A DNA stretch of 28,059 nucleotides from an uncultured Lachnospiraceae bacterium (lineage in GTDB: Bacteria; Bacillota; Clostridia; Lachnospirales; Lachnospiraceae): positions 1 to 28,059 of the forward strand of contig CAJJYZ010000033.1 in assembly GCA_905197485.1 (NCBI GenBank), written 5' to 3'. Position numbers and translations under genes: made by a program. Below, piece after piece: positions 1 to 8,170 of this stretch. How positions within the stretch are numbered: position 1 is the stretch's first letter; the number at the start of each line of letters is the position of its first letter. The notes under the pieces are model-generated. The model did no database searches. It was not told where the DNA came from and saw nothing but the letters and a program-made list of their open reading frames with translations.

Positions 1-79
1 ATGGGACATTTTCCCTTGGGGTATATTAGGACATTATCATAAATGGTTTATAAAAGTTCGCCTTCGGGAAAATAAATGC

Positions 80-108
80 TTGCATATTCTTTGACTTTCT
101 GCTAAAAT
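80..108 (+). promoter_or_regulatory. Predicted sigma-A promoter of rpmB
   Basis: A -35 box TTGCAT (80-85) and a -10 box TAAAAT (103-108) are separated by 17 bases, and TGC directly before the -10 makes it an extended -10. It lies about 50 bases upstream of the rpmB start. This is a consensus match by eye. Bases 1-79 to its left show no gene I can support, only a 7-base direct repeat GGACATT at 4 and 29. Confidence 0.75.
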
Positions 109-161
109 ACTTAGTGTTGTGGGTCTTATTATGACTATTAATATCGTTAGGAGGTGCAGTC

Positions 162-347
162 ATGGCTAAATGTGCTATTTGTGAAAAGGGAGCTCATTTT
201 GGAAACAGTGTGAGCCACTCTAATAGAAAATCACCAAGAATGTGGAAATCAAACGTAAAATCAGTAAGAGTGAAAACTGAAGGCGGTTCTAAGAAAATGT
301 ACGTTTGTACTTCTTGCTTAAGATCAGGAAAAGTAGAACGTGCTTAA
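162..347 (+). CDS. rpmB: 50S ribosomal protein L28
   Basis: L28 is a small structural protein of the large ribosomal subunit. The 61-residue product has the normal bacterial length and the typical start with C4 and C7, the central NRKSPRMWKSN stretch, and a second Cys pair at C49 and C52. These four cysteines mark the zinc-binding form of L28. The start is set by an AGGAGGTG ribosome binding site about 6 bases upstream. It is a single-gene unit with its own promoter at 80-108 and a terminator at 355-394. It converges on a minus-strand operon; rpmB near ytfJ-type genes is, from memory, a common arrangement in Lachnospiraceae. Function is secure. Confidence 0.97.
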   Translation: MAKCAICEKGAHFGNSVSHSNRKSPRMWKSNVKSVRVKTEGGSKKMYVCTSCLRSGKVERA

Positions 348-354
348 TAGAGCG

Positions 355-394
355 AAAAAAAGAGATGATTCGAATTTGAATCATCTCTTTTTTT
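355..394. terminator. Bidirectional Rho-independent terminator
   Basis: A 17-bp perfect stem runs from 355-371 to 378-394 with a 6-base loop. It starts with seven A and ends with seven T, so a T tract follows the GC-containing stem on both strands. It ends rpmB on the plus strand and can end the minus-strand series whose last visible gene stops at 442. Confidence 0.93.
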
Positions 395-441
395 GCGTTA
401 CTTTATAGAATAAAAAGGTCTCTTCTCCCGTTTCACGAATA

Positions 442-579
442 CTAGCAGCAAAACAATACATATCCAAGCAGCAGACAAATAATAAAAATTGCAACCTCAA
501 GAAATGTACTGGACAATACCATCGCGAGCAAAATGCCAATCGCAATCCAAAATAATGCAAATCCTACCACACGTTTCAT
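442..579 (-). CDS. Small hydrophobic membrane peptide, 45 aa
   Basis: This short frame begins MKRVVGFALFWIAIG and ends LLLGYVLFCC, 45 residues in all. After a two-residue basic start (K2, R3) almost the whole chain is hydrophobic, enough for two membrane passes around an STFLE turn near residues 24-28, or one long helix. It starts 51 bases after ytfJ in the same direction and stops 48 bases before the shared terminator, so it fits as the last gene of the operon. The ribosome binding site is weak (GGAT about 8 bases before ATG). I do not recognise a named family. The hydrophobic design, position and lack of any competing frame on this strand support it as real, with no function assigned. Confidence 0.6.
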   Translation of the reverse strand: MKRVVGFALFWIAIGILLAMVLSSTFLEVAIFIICLLLGYVLFCC

Positions 580-630
580 TTCACACATCCGAATACATTC
601 CTTACTCTATTCTATGCATCTGTTTTCCTT

Positions 631-1041
631 CTATGCCTGTTCCTCGTTTTCTTTTTTCTCTCCCTGTTCCAGAATATCAACCACATCGTCTTCCGTCATC
701 TTTTTCTCTTTGTCGGAAGAAAAACGGTCAATCACATCCGGTACCATATCGAGGATTTTCGTAATCGTATCCTGATTTCTGATATTGACAAGCTTTGTTT
801 TTCCATTCTGAATGACAAGCACAGCGCTCGGCGACATCTTTCCTCCGAGACCTCCGGCTCCTTTGCTCTTCTTATCTCCCTCAAACGCTCCGGCGCCAAC
901 CGCGAAAGATACGTCCACAAGCGGCAAAATTATCGTATCTCCGATATGAATCGCCTCTCCTACTACCGTCTTCGATGACACAACACTGTCCATTCCCTGA
1001 AAAAGGGATTCCACTGTATTCTTAAAATTATTCTCTGCCAT
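631..1041 (-). CDS. ytfJ: GerW/YtfJ-family sporulation protein
   Basis: YtfJ (Spore_YtfJ family, also called GerW) is a sporulation-associated protein known from Bacillus. The start chosen is MAENNF, because a GGAGG site sits 7 bases upstream; an in-frame ATG 18 bases earlier lies before that site and is less likely. This gives 136 residues. The family pattern is visible: a helical start, the central SFAVGAGAFEGDK segment, a glycine-rich GAGGLGGKMSPSAVLVI stretch near residues 60-78, then a helical, acidic C-terminus. It follows the DUF2953 gene by 24 bases. ytfI (DUF2953) and ytfJ are also neighbours in Bacillus, which supports the call. Its presence suggests a spore-forming lineage. Confidence 0.92.
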   Translation of the reverse strand: MAENNFKNTVESLFQGMDSVVSSKTVVGEAIHIGDTIILPLVDVSFAVGAGAFEGDKKSKGAGGLGGKMSPSAVLVIQNGKTKLVNIRNQDTITKILDMVPDVIDRFSSDKEKKMTEDDVVDILEQGEKKENEEQA

Positions 1042-1065
1042 TTGCCTTCCTCCATTCATTGATTC

Positions 1066-1992
1066 TTATAATTGAAACTGCCGTATATGTTGATACGTAG
1101 TTCGAATTTCTTTGCTTCGGAATAGATGAAAAAGTACAATTCCCACATAGATTCCACGCAGTTTTCCCCTGATGTGAAGTTCGCCTTCCAGTACTTTTTT
1201 CTCAAAATCCGGCTGAATCTTTAGATTGTCTCCATAAAACGGATACAAAATACTGAGTCCTGCCAGCATTCTTCCCGTATCATAAGGTTCCTCGAATCCG
1301 TAATGAATCCTTCCTCTGATATCCTTCGGCTTTAAAAACCGAAGAAAAAGAAGCGCTTCTTTTTTTAGCGTCACAAAAGCGGTTCGATGCGTTTCATCCC
1401 CGATAAATTCCAGAATCTTCTCCTTCTTTTCTCCAATCCCTTTGATTGTATCACAAATTTTTGTAATTGTGAATTTTATCTTCCGGAGCAGTGCTTTCCA
1501 TTTCTCCATCATAGAAAAGCGTTTTCTTTTTTTCTTCCGTTTCGGATGGGACTCGATTCTCTTCGGCTCTTCGTGCACCGGCTTCTTCCGTTGCGTATTC
1601 TTTTGCAAATCCGGTTCTTCTTGCACGCGCTTCGGTTTCTGTTCTTGTACCACAGGCTTCGGTGTGTCCGGAGATTCTTTGACACTTTCCTCTGTTTCTT
1701 TTGACGCATCTTTCTGTTGCGTTTGACTGCCCTGATTCATCTTCTTCCAGGCAATGCGGAGCTGCCATCGCATGGATTCCGGCTCATAGCATAAGAAACC
1801 GGCAATCAGACGATACAGCCATCTCCCCCGCACTTCTATTTTGAAAGAATCCGAGCCTTCTCCGCGCATGGCGTCTATCTCATAGTGGAGCGGTGCGAAT
1901 ACAATGACGAGCAGGGAAAACAGAAGCAATCCGAGAATCACTGCAATTAGTATTCCAATTATTTTTAATATCATCAACAAAATATGTAGCAT
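1066..1992 (-). CDS. DUF2953 (YtfI-like) membrane protein
   Basis: The 308-residue product starts with a membrane segment (residues 2-30, rich in I, L and V) and the short PLHYEIDA strand after it, as in DUF2953/YtfI proteins. Residues about 90-155 are a low-complexity linker rich in K, E, P and R. The conserved C-terminal half carries the RGRIHYGFEEPYDTGRMLAG and GELHIRGKLRGIYVG segments typical of the family. The start at 1992 overlaps the upstream stop as TGATG; a TTG one codon earlier is also possible and a GGGAG site serves both. Its pairing with ytfJ suggests a role in sporulation or the envelope, but the family has no known activity. Confidence 0.82.
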   Translation of the reverse strand: MLHILLMILKIIGILIAVILGLLLFSLLVIVFAPLHYEIDAMRGEGSDSFKIEVRGRWLYRLIAGFLCYEPESMRWQLRIAWKKMNQGSQTQQKDASKETEESVKESPDTPKPVVQEQKPKRVQEEPDLQKNTQRKKPVHEEPKRIESHPKRKKKRKRFSMMEKWKALLRKIKFTITKICDTIKGIGEKKEKILEFIGDETHRTAFVTLKKEALLFLRFLKPKDIRGRIHYGFEEPYDTGRMLAGLSILYPFYGDNLKIQPDFEKKVLEGELHIRGKLRGIYVGIVLFHLFRSKEIRTTYQHIRQFQL

Positions 1993-2318
1993 CAATCCCG
2001 GCTCCCTTGCTGTTCCAAAATAAACTCTCTAATATTCAAATCATTTCTCTTCTCATAAGTATCTTCGCTGATTTTCTGTACGAGCTGCAACGCTTCCTCA
2101 TAGCATCCCGCGATTCCCACCAGAAACTTAGAATCCGGCTTCTCGTACTTTTGCTGCAAGAACATAGAATCGAAAAACTCCAACTGATTCGCAGGATTTC
2201 TTGTAAGTGTAATCATATAGCAGCCCAGACTTCCTTTTCCTGCTTTCAATCTTCTTAAAATTTTCTCTTTTCTTTTTCTTAAGCTTTCACTTACATACAA
2301 ATCCTTATAGAATTCCAT
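1992..2318 (-). CDS. Conserved-looking hypothetical protein, 108 aa
   Basis: I do not recognise this protein. It is 108 residues, soluble in character, with a basic helical start (ESLRKRKEKILRRLKAGK), a central GCYMITLTRN strand-like segment, and a helical end. No membrane segment, signal peptide or catalytic motif is visible. It lies 17 bases after the penicillin-binding protein gene and its stop shares a base with the next start (TGATG), so it is probably translated together with the DUF2953 protein. An AAGG site precedes the ATG. Position suggests an envelope or sporulation accessory role; this is inference only. Confidence 0.7.
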   Translation of the reverse strand: MEFYKDLYVSESLRKRKEKILRRLKAGKGSLGCYMITLTRNPANQLEFFDSMFLQQKYEKPDSKFLVGIAGCYEEALQLVQKISEDTYEKRNDLNIREFILEQQGSRD

Positions 2319-2335
2319 ACACGACCTTCTTACTG

Positions 2336-3985
2336 CTAATAATAACTGTTTAATATCTTCTTTGCAACATTGACTGCCCGTACTCCGGACGTATCGGCGC
2401 CTTCTACCAGGACGCTGATAACCAGTTCCGGATTCTCCACATTCGTAAATCCGACGAACCAGGAATGTGTTTTCGTCTTATCGACGCTGTATTCCGCGGT
2501 TCCGGTTTTTCCGGCGACCGTATAGTTCTGTCCGCGTAACGCTTTCGCAGTTCCTTCTTCTACGACCGCTTCCATATATTCTGTAAGCTGTGCCGCTTCT
2601 TTGCTTGTCATAAGCTGGGCATACTCTTCCGGCATATTCTTGCTGACGGTCGTTCCGCTGTAATTTGTAATGCGGTCCACCAGATATGGTTTCATTAGCT
2701 TTCCGCCGTTGGCGATGGAAGCCGTAATCAAAGCCATATGATACGGGCTTACTTGGGTTTTTCCCTGACCGATGGCGGTCATCATCACTTCCGCGTCGCT
2801 GTCTTTCTCAGAGAGCACAAATTTACTCTCTCCGTACATTAACGGAGATGGGAGTGCGGAATTGAAGAGCAAGTCCTTTGCGGTCTCCCGATATTTTTTG
2901 ATGTTCAGCGACAAACCGATATTGGAAAATGATGCGTTGCAGGAATTTGCGACCGACGTACGCAAATCTTCTTCCCCATGAGCCACATCTCCGCTACAGT
3001 GAATCGTTGTCCCTTCATGCTCAATCTCGCTGGAACATTGATACGAGTAGGATGGATAATCGCTGTTTTGTCTCATAAACGCAAGGGCTGTCACAAGTTT
3101 AAATGTAGAACCTGGCGCATATTTTCCTTGTGTCGCACGATTCAAAAGGGCGCTGTCTTCATCCGCATTTAAAGACGCCCAATTTTCCGCCACATGGTTC
3201 GGGTCATAAGTCGGCTTCGACACCATACTCAAAATCTTCCCCGTACTTGCTTCCATCACGACAACCGCGCCTTTGTGACTTCCAAGCGCGTCATAAGCCG
3301 CTTGCTGCAAATCGGTATCTAAGGTTGTCACCACATTGTCTCCGATATTCTTCTCTCCTTGAAATTCTTTGGAAATCTTTTCCAAAATAAATGCGTTGGA
3401 AGTCAACAGATTAAAATTCTCTACCGATTCCAGTCCCGCCTTCCCTTTCACCGCATATCCGAGGACATGGGCAAATAAATCATCCTGCGGATAGTTCCTT
3501 GTCTCTGTCCCGTCTTCCGCCACATCCGTCTCAGCCAGAACCGTTCCATCCTGCGCTAAAATCTTGCCGCGCACAACCCGGTCTGAAAACAAGTCCTGAC
3601 GACGGTTATAAGGACTGTTAATGATATCTTTTGCCTCCACCACGTTGAAATATACAATATATCCCATCAACACAAGGAAAATGCTGACAAATAAGTATGT
3701 GATTCTTGCAAATTCCTTATTTCTCGGCTTTTTCTTTTTTGAAGCCTTCTTTGCAGGCTTCTTCGGAGCCTCGGTTCTTCGCGCAGGAGGAGGCGATGCT
3801 TTTGGACGTCTGTTTCTCGGAGGAGGCGTTCTCCTATCTCTTTCTTCTCCTCTCTTCGTATCGTCCGGAAGCTGTTCCAGCCGGCTGTCCAGGTCGTCGT
3901 CCATAAGAATCAGAATATCGTCGTCCCGATACTGTTTTTTGTCTTTCCTGTCTTGTCTTCTCTCTTTCAATATCTTCTTCCTCAT
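2336..3985 (-). CDS. Class B penicillin-binding protein (transpeptidase)
   Basis: This is a D,D-transpeptidase that cross-links peptidoglycan outside the membrane. The 549 residues comprise a long charged cytoplasmic tail (1-93, rich in K, R and P), one membrane segment (about 94-115), a dimerisation region, and a transpeptidase domain from about 230 to the end. All three active-site motifs are present: STFK at 293-296, SCN at 348-350 and KTGTAE at 493-498. The gene overlaps the upstream FtsW-type gene by 152 bases; the only in-frame alternatives are TTG at 3970 and ATG at 3904, so an overlap of at least 71 bases is unavoidable. FtsW/RodA-type polymerase plus class B PBP is the standard pair of a cell-wall synthase. 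It resembles the PbpA group; whether it serves division, elongation or sporulation cannot be told from sequence. Confidence 0.92.
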   Translation of the reverse strand: MRKKILKERRQDRKDKKQYRDDDILILMDDDLDSRLEQLPDDTKRGEERDRRTPPPRNRRPKASPPPARRTEAPKKPAKKASKKKKPRNKEFARITYLFVSIFLVLMGYIVYFNVVEAKDIINSPYNRRQDLFSDRVVRGKILAQDGTVLAETDVAEDGTETRNYPQDDLFAHVLGYAVKGKAGLESVENFNLLTSNAFILEKISKEFQGEKNIGDNVVTTLDTDLQQAAYDALGSHKGAVVVMEASTGKILSMVSKPTYDPNHVAENWASLNADEDSALLNRATQGKYAPGSTFKLVTALAFMRQNSDYPSYSYQCSSEIEHEGTTIHCSGDVAHGEEDLRTSVANSCNASFSNIGLSLNIKKYRETAKDLLFNSALPSPLMYGESKFVLSEKDSDAEVMMTAIGQGKTQVSPYHMALITASIANGGKLMKPYLVDRITNYSGTTVSKNMPEEYAQLMTSKEAAQLTEYMEAVVEEGTAKALRGQNYTVAGKTGTAEYSVDKTKTHSWFVGFTNVENPELVISVLVEGADTSGVRAVNVAKKILNSYY

Positions 3986-5279
3986 CTTCTCTTAATACAT
4001 ATAATCCTTGAATAATCGCGAACATAATCACTGTACTTAGGACAGAACTTCCACCGTAGCTCACAAGCGGAAGCGTGACTCCGGTCAAAGGAATGAATTT
4101 TGTCACGCCTCCAATGTTAAGGAATATCTGAAAAATATAACAGGTTCCAAGTCCAAGCGCTACCAGCTTGTAAAATGTATTATGAAGCTGCATCGCGATA
4201 TTCAGAAACATCACATAACAACTCACGCAAATCAAAATGAGACAAAGGGCAAAAATCAGACCCAGTTCCTCTGCGATGGCTGCAAAGATGGCATCTTCTG
4301 TAGCTACCGGAATCGTGTTCGCCGCTCCCTGACATAAGCCCATTCCAAACCAGCTTCCCGTTCCGATGGCGAATAATGCCTGAGCAACCTGGTGTCCCCC
4401 GCCGCTTTCCGGGCTAATCGGCCCTCTCCACACGTCCACTCTCGTCCGGACATGGGAAAATAACCGATAGGCAATCCCCGCAGCCACTCCTCCTGCCGAC
4501 ACACCGGCAAGAACATAGAGCGGCTGATGCGTCGCCACATAAAGCATCACCAAATATACGACAAAGAGAATCAACGCCGCACCAAGGTCTGTGCTCATTA
4601 CAAGGAGCAGCACCTGTGCCGCCGCCAGCATTGTCGTAACGACCACGTCTTTGAACTTCGTCGATTTCTGCAATCTTGCCGCGACAAAAAATACGAAGGT
4701 AATCTTTACGAATTCGGAAGGCTGTACTCCGAATCCTGCAATCATGAATCCGAGTTTCGCTCCATCTGACTTCCCGGCAAAGAGGAATACGATTAAGAGC
4801 GCGACGATTCCGATTCCCGCGTAGAGCCACTCCCAGTCGCAGAGAGCCTTGACCTTCCGGATGATGACCGGAACAATCAGACTCAGAAGCACTGCGCCGG
4901 AAGCAATGACACATTGTTTCACCGCATTGTTAAACTTCAATCTTGTCAGTATAATAAATCCGATGGCAAACAACATACACATGTTATTCACAACCAGTCT
5001 GGATACTTTCGGATAAATCTTCGTATACAGAAGGATGATTGCGAGAAGGAACACAACTTCCATTCCGTAAAGCACAAGAATCTTATTGTCATCCAGCTTC
5101 AGATACAGTACAAGATATGCCATGAAATGAATCGCGAACATCATCACATTCTGTCTTCTTAATATACTCCGTTTCTTCCTTTCACTCTGATAACCAAATA
5201 CCGAGAAACACTCATATGTATAAACCGCGATACAAATAATCATCAGATATTTTGATAATTCTACAATAATATTGACCAA
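3834..5279 (-). CDS. FtsW/RodA/SpoVE-family peptidoglycan glycosyltransferase
   Basis: SEDS proteins polymerise lipid II into glycan strands within the membrane. The 481 residues hold about ten membrane segments; the conserved GFGVQPSEFVKI segment (about 175-190), a long outer loop with GTGSWFGMG, and PLTGVTLPLVSYGGSS near the end are family hallmarks. After the last membrane helix comes a tail of about 55 charged residues (EDEEEDIEREK, then R/Y/G-rich). The start is TTG, chosen because AGGTG lies 5 bases upstream and overlaps the stop of the U32 gene; the next in-frame Met is residue 13. It is followed by a class B PBP, its usual partner. FtsW, RodA and SpoVE cannot be separated safely here. 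Confidence 0.92.
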   Translation of the reverse strand: MVNIIVELSKYLMIICIAVYTYECFSVFGYQSERKKRSILRRQNVMMFAIHFMAYLVLYLKLDDNKILVLYGMEVVFLLAIILLYTKIYPKVSRLVVNNMCMLFAIGFIILTRLKFNNAVKQCVIASGAVLLSLIVPVIIRKVKALCDWEWLYAGIGIVALLIVFLFAGKSDGAKLGFMIAGFGVQPSEFVKITFVFFVAARLQKSTKFKDVVVTTMLAAAQVLLLVMSTDLGAALILFVVYLVMLYVATHQPLYVLAGVSAGGVAAGIAYRLFSHVRTRVDVWRGPISPESGGGHQVAQALFAIGTGSWFGMGLCQGAANTIPVATEDAIFAAIAEELGLIFALCLILICVSCYVMFLNIAMQLHNTFYKLVALGLGTCYIFQIFLNIGGVTKFIPLTGVTLPLVSYGGSSVLSTVIMFAIIQGLYVLREDEEEDIEREKTRQERQKTVSGRRYSDSYGRRPGQPAGTASGRYEERRRKR

Positions 5280-5287
5280 TTTTTCAC

Positions 5288-7648
5288 CTACTTTATGCCC
5301 CGCTTAAAATGTCCTCTTGTAAATGTCCCTTCCGGGGGATTGATTCGTTTCTTCTTTAAAAATACGTCTTCAAAATATGTAAGAATCCGATTCGTTTCTT
5401 CTTTTCCTTCCAGCGTAAAATGTAACCGCAATGCTTTCGGCGAAAGCATCGCAATCTCTTCTGTCTGGTCGAGAAGACTGAACGGCTTTGCGTTATAGAT
5501 GACGTTATAGCAGTAATCACAGCAGTTTTTCACTGTAAACTCCTTGTTCTTCCGGTCCGTCATCTTCAAAAATCCCGGAACCTTCGTGCATCCTTCGGTT
5601 GTTTTTCTGATGCATTGCGCCGAAACCATCATCTGCAGATAGCCGTACACAATCAATTCCATCTCCCGGATTCCAAGTTCTCTTAATTCCCGATAATTCA
5701 GTTCCAACGGCGCCGTAAGCCCCGCCACGTTCTGCTCTTTCCAGAATTCCTTCGCCTGATGATTGAATTCATACATATTGCAGTCCACGACTATCGGGAG
5801 GCTCGGCGCTTTTTCTCTTACGAAAGCATAACTTTCATAGTTTCTCACGAGCACGCCGTCCATACCGAAGTTTGTAAAAAAGTCTTCATAAAGACTCTTT
5901 GCATTTTTACGGAAAATATACGGCATGGCAAAATATATTTCTATTTTTCTTTCATGCGCTCTTTGCGCCATCTTCTTCAACACATCATTTTCCCACGCTT
6001 GTCCGACAATATTGCAGTCCACATAAATGCGGGAAACGCAGTCAAAGGAAATCACTGTCTCAAACTGCTCCGGTTTCTCCACGTATACATAAAAGCTGTC
6101 CGTTTTCCCCTCGGAAGATTCTGCCTGTTTTTCTGTTACTTCTTTTTCGCGTACCGGTTCCTGTCTTCGATATTGAGATAACAGCTTTTCTTCTAACCGC
6201 TCGATTCCTCGTCTTCGCAGTTCGTTCAAAGACTGAAGCGGAAAGAAAATTCCATCGTCCATCTCAATCTCCAGCTTATCGAAAGCGAACTCTGTATTTC
6301 CTGTTTTTCGTAACTGTTTCTCAATCCGCTCTCTTGTCATCGGCTGATTCATCGCCTTCTGGACTTCCTCGCCTTCTACTTGAACAGCAAGAGATTGGGA
6401 ATACAATTCCAGTTTAGCACCTTTCCCGGAAGAAAGTATTAATTTTCCATTTATTTTTTCTTTTATTTTTCTTTCTACCACATCTTCCCGCAATTGGCGC
6501 AGCAACGCTTCGTTCCTTGTTCGGTTCAAAACCATCCCTTTTGCAAGCGGTCTTTTGCTCCGCAACGGAAGAGACACTGCTTCCCCTGCTTTGATATCCC
6601 TTCCCAACGTGTAGTTTTCCTTGTCCGGCAACTCCACGACATCGCCTTTATGCATCTCTACAAGCGCATGCATCTTCACGTCTTTCCCCTGTTGTTTCAC
6701 AACACGAACCGACGGAACACCCGCATGGTTCGGGCGTGTCAAAGATAACATTTCCTTTCCGTTCCACATCTTATAATACCCGCTGTGGAACCCACCGCGA
6801 TTGTAAAGGTCCATCAGGATTTCCCTGTCCTCTTTCGTCACATGGAATCCCTTTCTTCCGTTTTCCAAATATGCATCCACATATTTCCGGTAAATGGAAG
6901 TCACCGCCGCCACATATTCCGGTTTTTTCATCCTGCCTTCAATCTTGAAGGAATGGATTCCGGCTTCTATCAAGTCCGGAAGCAAATCTACCGCACACAT
7001 ATCCTTTAAGCTCATTGTATAAGACGTCTTCCCGTTTACCTTGTAAGGAAGACGGCAAGGCTGTGCACATTGGCCGCGATTTCCGCTTCTTCCGCCAATC
7101 AGGCTGCTGTAAAGGCATTGTCCGGAATAGCAATAGCACAGAGCTCCATGTACGAAGCTCTCTATCTCCAGATTCGTCTGCTTTGCAATCTCCTCAATCT
7201 CCGGAAGCGTCATCTCCCGCGCGGTCACCACGCGTTCCACCCCTAGCGATTCCAGGAATTTTGCTCCCGATACGTTCGTAATGGTCATCTGCGTGCTTGC
7301 ATGCACCGGAAGGTCCGGAAAATGCTCCCGGATAAACTTCAGCACTCCGATATCCTGCACAATCACCGCGTCTAGCCCTTGTCTGTAGTATGGAAGAAGA
7401 TAGTCATACAACATCCCGTTCAATTCCTCTTCTTTCAAAAGAGTGTTCACAGTCAGATAAATCTTTCTCCCATGCAAATGTACATAGTCAATCGCTTCCA
7501 GCAAATCATCTTCGCCCAGATTCTCCGCAAACGCCCGCGCGCCAAAACTGCTTCCGCCAATATAAACTGCATCCGCACCGGCAGATATGGCTGCTTTCAA
7601 ACTCTCATAGGACCCTGCCGGAGCCAATATTTCTACTTCTCTTCTCAT
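5288..7648 (-). CDS. U32-family protein, RlhA/TrhP-like, long form
   Basis: Members of the U32 family are named peptidases, but characterised ones (RlhA, TrhP) hydroxylate RNA bases using prephenate-linked chemistry and an iron-sulfur cluster. The 786 residues open with a TIM-barrel-like domain (LAPAGSYESLKAAISAGADAV type start) and contain the U32 signature at 163-181 (ESFVHGALCYCYSGQC). Cysteines 171, 178, 194 and 198 are likely cluster ligands. The second half (from about 385) is an accessory DUF3656-like region and a repeat barrel. The length matches the long RlhA-like form rather than the about 400-residue TrhP pair. The start has AAGGAG 4 bases upstream, inside the T tract of the zapA terminator. 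Substrate, rRNA or tRNA, is not known. Confidence 0.87.
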   Translation of the reverse strand: MRREVEILAPAGSYESLKAAISAGADAVYIGGSSFGARAFAENLGEDDLLEAIDYVHLHGRKIYLTVNTLLKEEELNGMLYDYLLPYYRQGLDAVIVQDIGVLKFIREHFPDLPVHASTQMTITNVSGAKFLESLGVERVVTAREMTLPEIEEIAKQTNLEIESFVHGALCYCYSGQCLYSSLIGGRSGNRGQCAQPCRLPYKVNGKTSYTMSLKDMCAVDLLPDLIEAGIHSFKIEGRMKKPEYVAAVTSIYRKYVDAYLENGRKGFHVTKEDREILMDLYNRGGFHSGYYKMWNGKEMLSLTRPNHAGVPSVRVVKQQGKDVKMHALVEMHKGDVVELPDKENYTLGRDIKAGEAVSLPLRSKRPLAKGMVLNRTRNEALLRQLREDVVERKIKEKINGKLILSSGKGAKLELYSQSLAVQVEGEEVQKAMNQPMTRERIEKQLRKTGNTEFAFDKLEIEMDDGIFFPLQSLNELRRRGIERLEEKLLSQYRRQEPVREKEVTEKQAESSEGKTDSFYVYVEKPEQFETVISFDCVSRIYVDCNIVGQAWENDVLKKMAQRAHERKIEIYFAMPYIFRKNAKSLYEDFFTNFGMDGVLVRNYESYAFVREKAPSLPIVVDCNMYEFNHQAKEFWKEQNVAGLTAPLELNYRELRELGIREMELIVYGYLQMMVSAQCIRKTTEGCTKVPGFLKMTDRKNKEFTVKNCCDYCYNVIYNAKPFSLLDQTEEIAMLSPKALRLHFTLEGKEETNRILTYFEDVFLKKKRINPPEGTFTRGHFKRGIK

Positions 7649-7658
7649 GGTTCTCCTT

Positions 7659-7686
7659 AAAAAAGACTGTCCGATGACAGCCTTTT
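7659..7686 (-). terminator. Terminator/attenuator between zapA and the U32 gene
   Basis: Read on the minus strand, AAAAGGCTGTC pairs with GACAGTCTTTT around a 4-base ATCG loop (11 bp, one G-T pair), followed by a T tract. It begins on the last bases of zapA. The U32 ribosome binding site AAGGAG starts directly after the T tract, so some read-through must serve the downstream genes, unless a promoter lies inside zapA. Confidence 0.8.
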
Positions 7687-8098
7687 ATGATTTTTTTCGA
7701 TTCTTTAGTTCTGTTTCAAGTTTTACAATCTGTTTCTGCAGCTCATTATTTTCAACCTTCAAGCTGTCATTCTCTTTTTCCGCCTTCTCCAGACGAAGCT
7801 GTACGGAAATTAATTCATGCTTCAAATCGTACATTTCTTTATCCTTGACTTCCACGTCCGCCTCGGACGTTGTCGCCAGTTTCTTCGCTTTGAAATAATC
7901 GTCTGCAATATTCAGTGCGAGAAGAATACTTCTTGTCTCTGCACTCTGTTTCTTATATCCTTCTGTGCTTGCGCACTCTTCAATCTTATGATTCAAATAG
8001 GAAGAAATCTTCTGTAAATACTCTTCGCTCTCAAACCCGCTCAATGTAAATACTTTTCCTCCGATTAATACTTCTGTATTGTTTCTTGACGATGCCAT
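7685..8098 (-). CDS. zapA: Cell division protein ZapA
   Basis: ZapA binds and bundles FtsZ filaments at the division site in the cytoplasm. The 137 residues show the ZapA domain at 5-85: NTEVLIGGKVFTLSG, then a helical stretch with the ILLALNIADDYFKAK segment typical of the family. Residues 86-137 are a coiled coil (DLKHELISVQLRLEKAEKEN and on), as expected for a dimer-forming protein. An AAGGAGG site lies 8 bases before the ATG. It has its own promoter (8137-8165) and heads the series leading to the SEDS and PBP genes, which suits a division role. Confidence 0.92.
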   Translation of the reverse strand: MASSRNNTEVLIGGKVFTLSGFESEEYLQKISSYLNHKIEECASTEGYKKQSAETRSILLALNIADDYFKAKKLATTSEADVEVKDKEMYDLKHELISVQLRLEKAEKENDSLKVENNELQKQIVKLETELKNRKKS

Positions 8099-8136
8099 AT
8101 AGGACGCCTCCTTATTTCCGTTCTGTACTCTTACCC

Positions 8137-8165
8137 ATTATAAACTAAAATGCTTGAAAATCCAA
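8137..8165 (-). promoter_or_regulatory. Predicted sigma-A promoter of zapA
   Basis: On the minus strand TTGGAT (8165-8160) and TATAAT (8142-8137) are 17 bases apart, directly downstream of the ruvB stop. The distance to the zapA ATG is about 38 bases. No terminator is seen after ruvB, so read-through from ruvAB may add to zapA expression. Confidence 0.75.
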
Positions 8166-8170
8166 CCATT

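Noticed and set aside
4..35. Direct repeat GGACATT at 4-10 and 29-35 upstream of the rpmB promoter
   Set aside because: Only 7 bases, at the window edge, with no further copies seen nearby; chance is likely.
6494..7281. Several plus-strand open frames of 60-90 codons opposite the U32 gene
   Set aside because: They are antisense frames of a well-supported gene, without ribosome binding sites or recognisable protein features.
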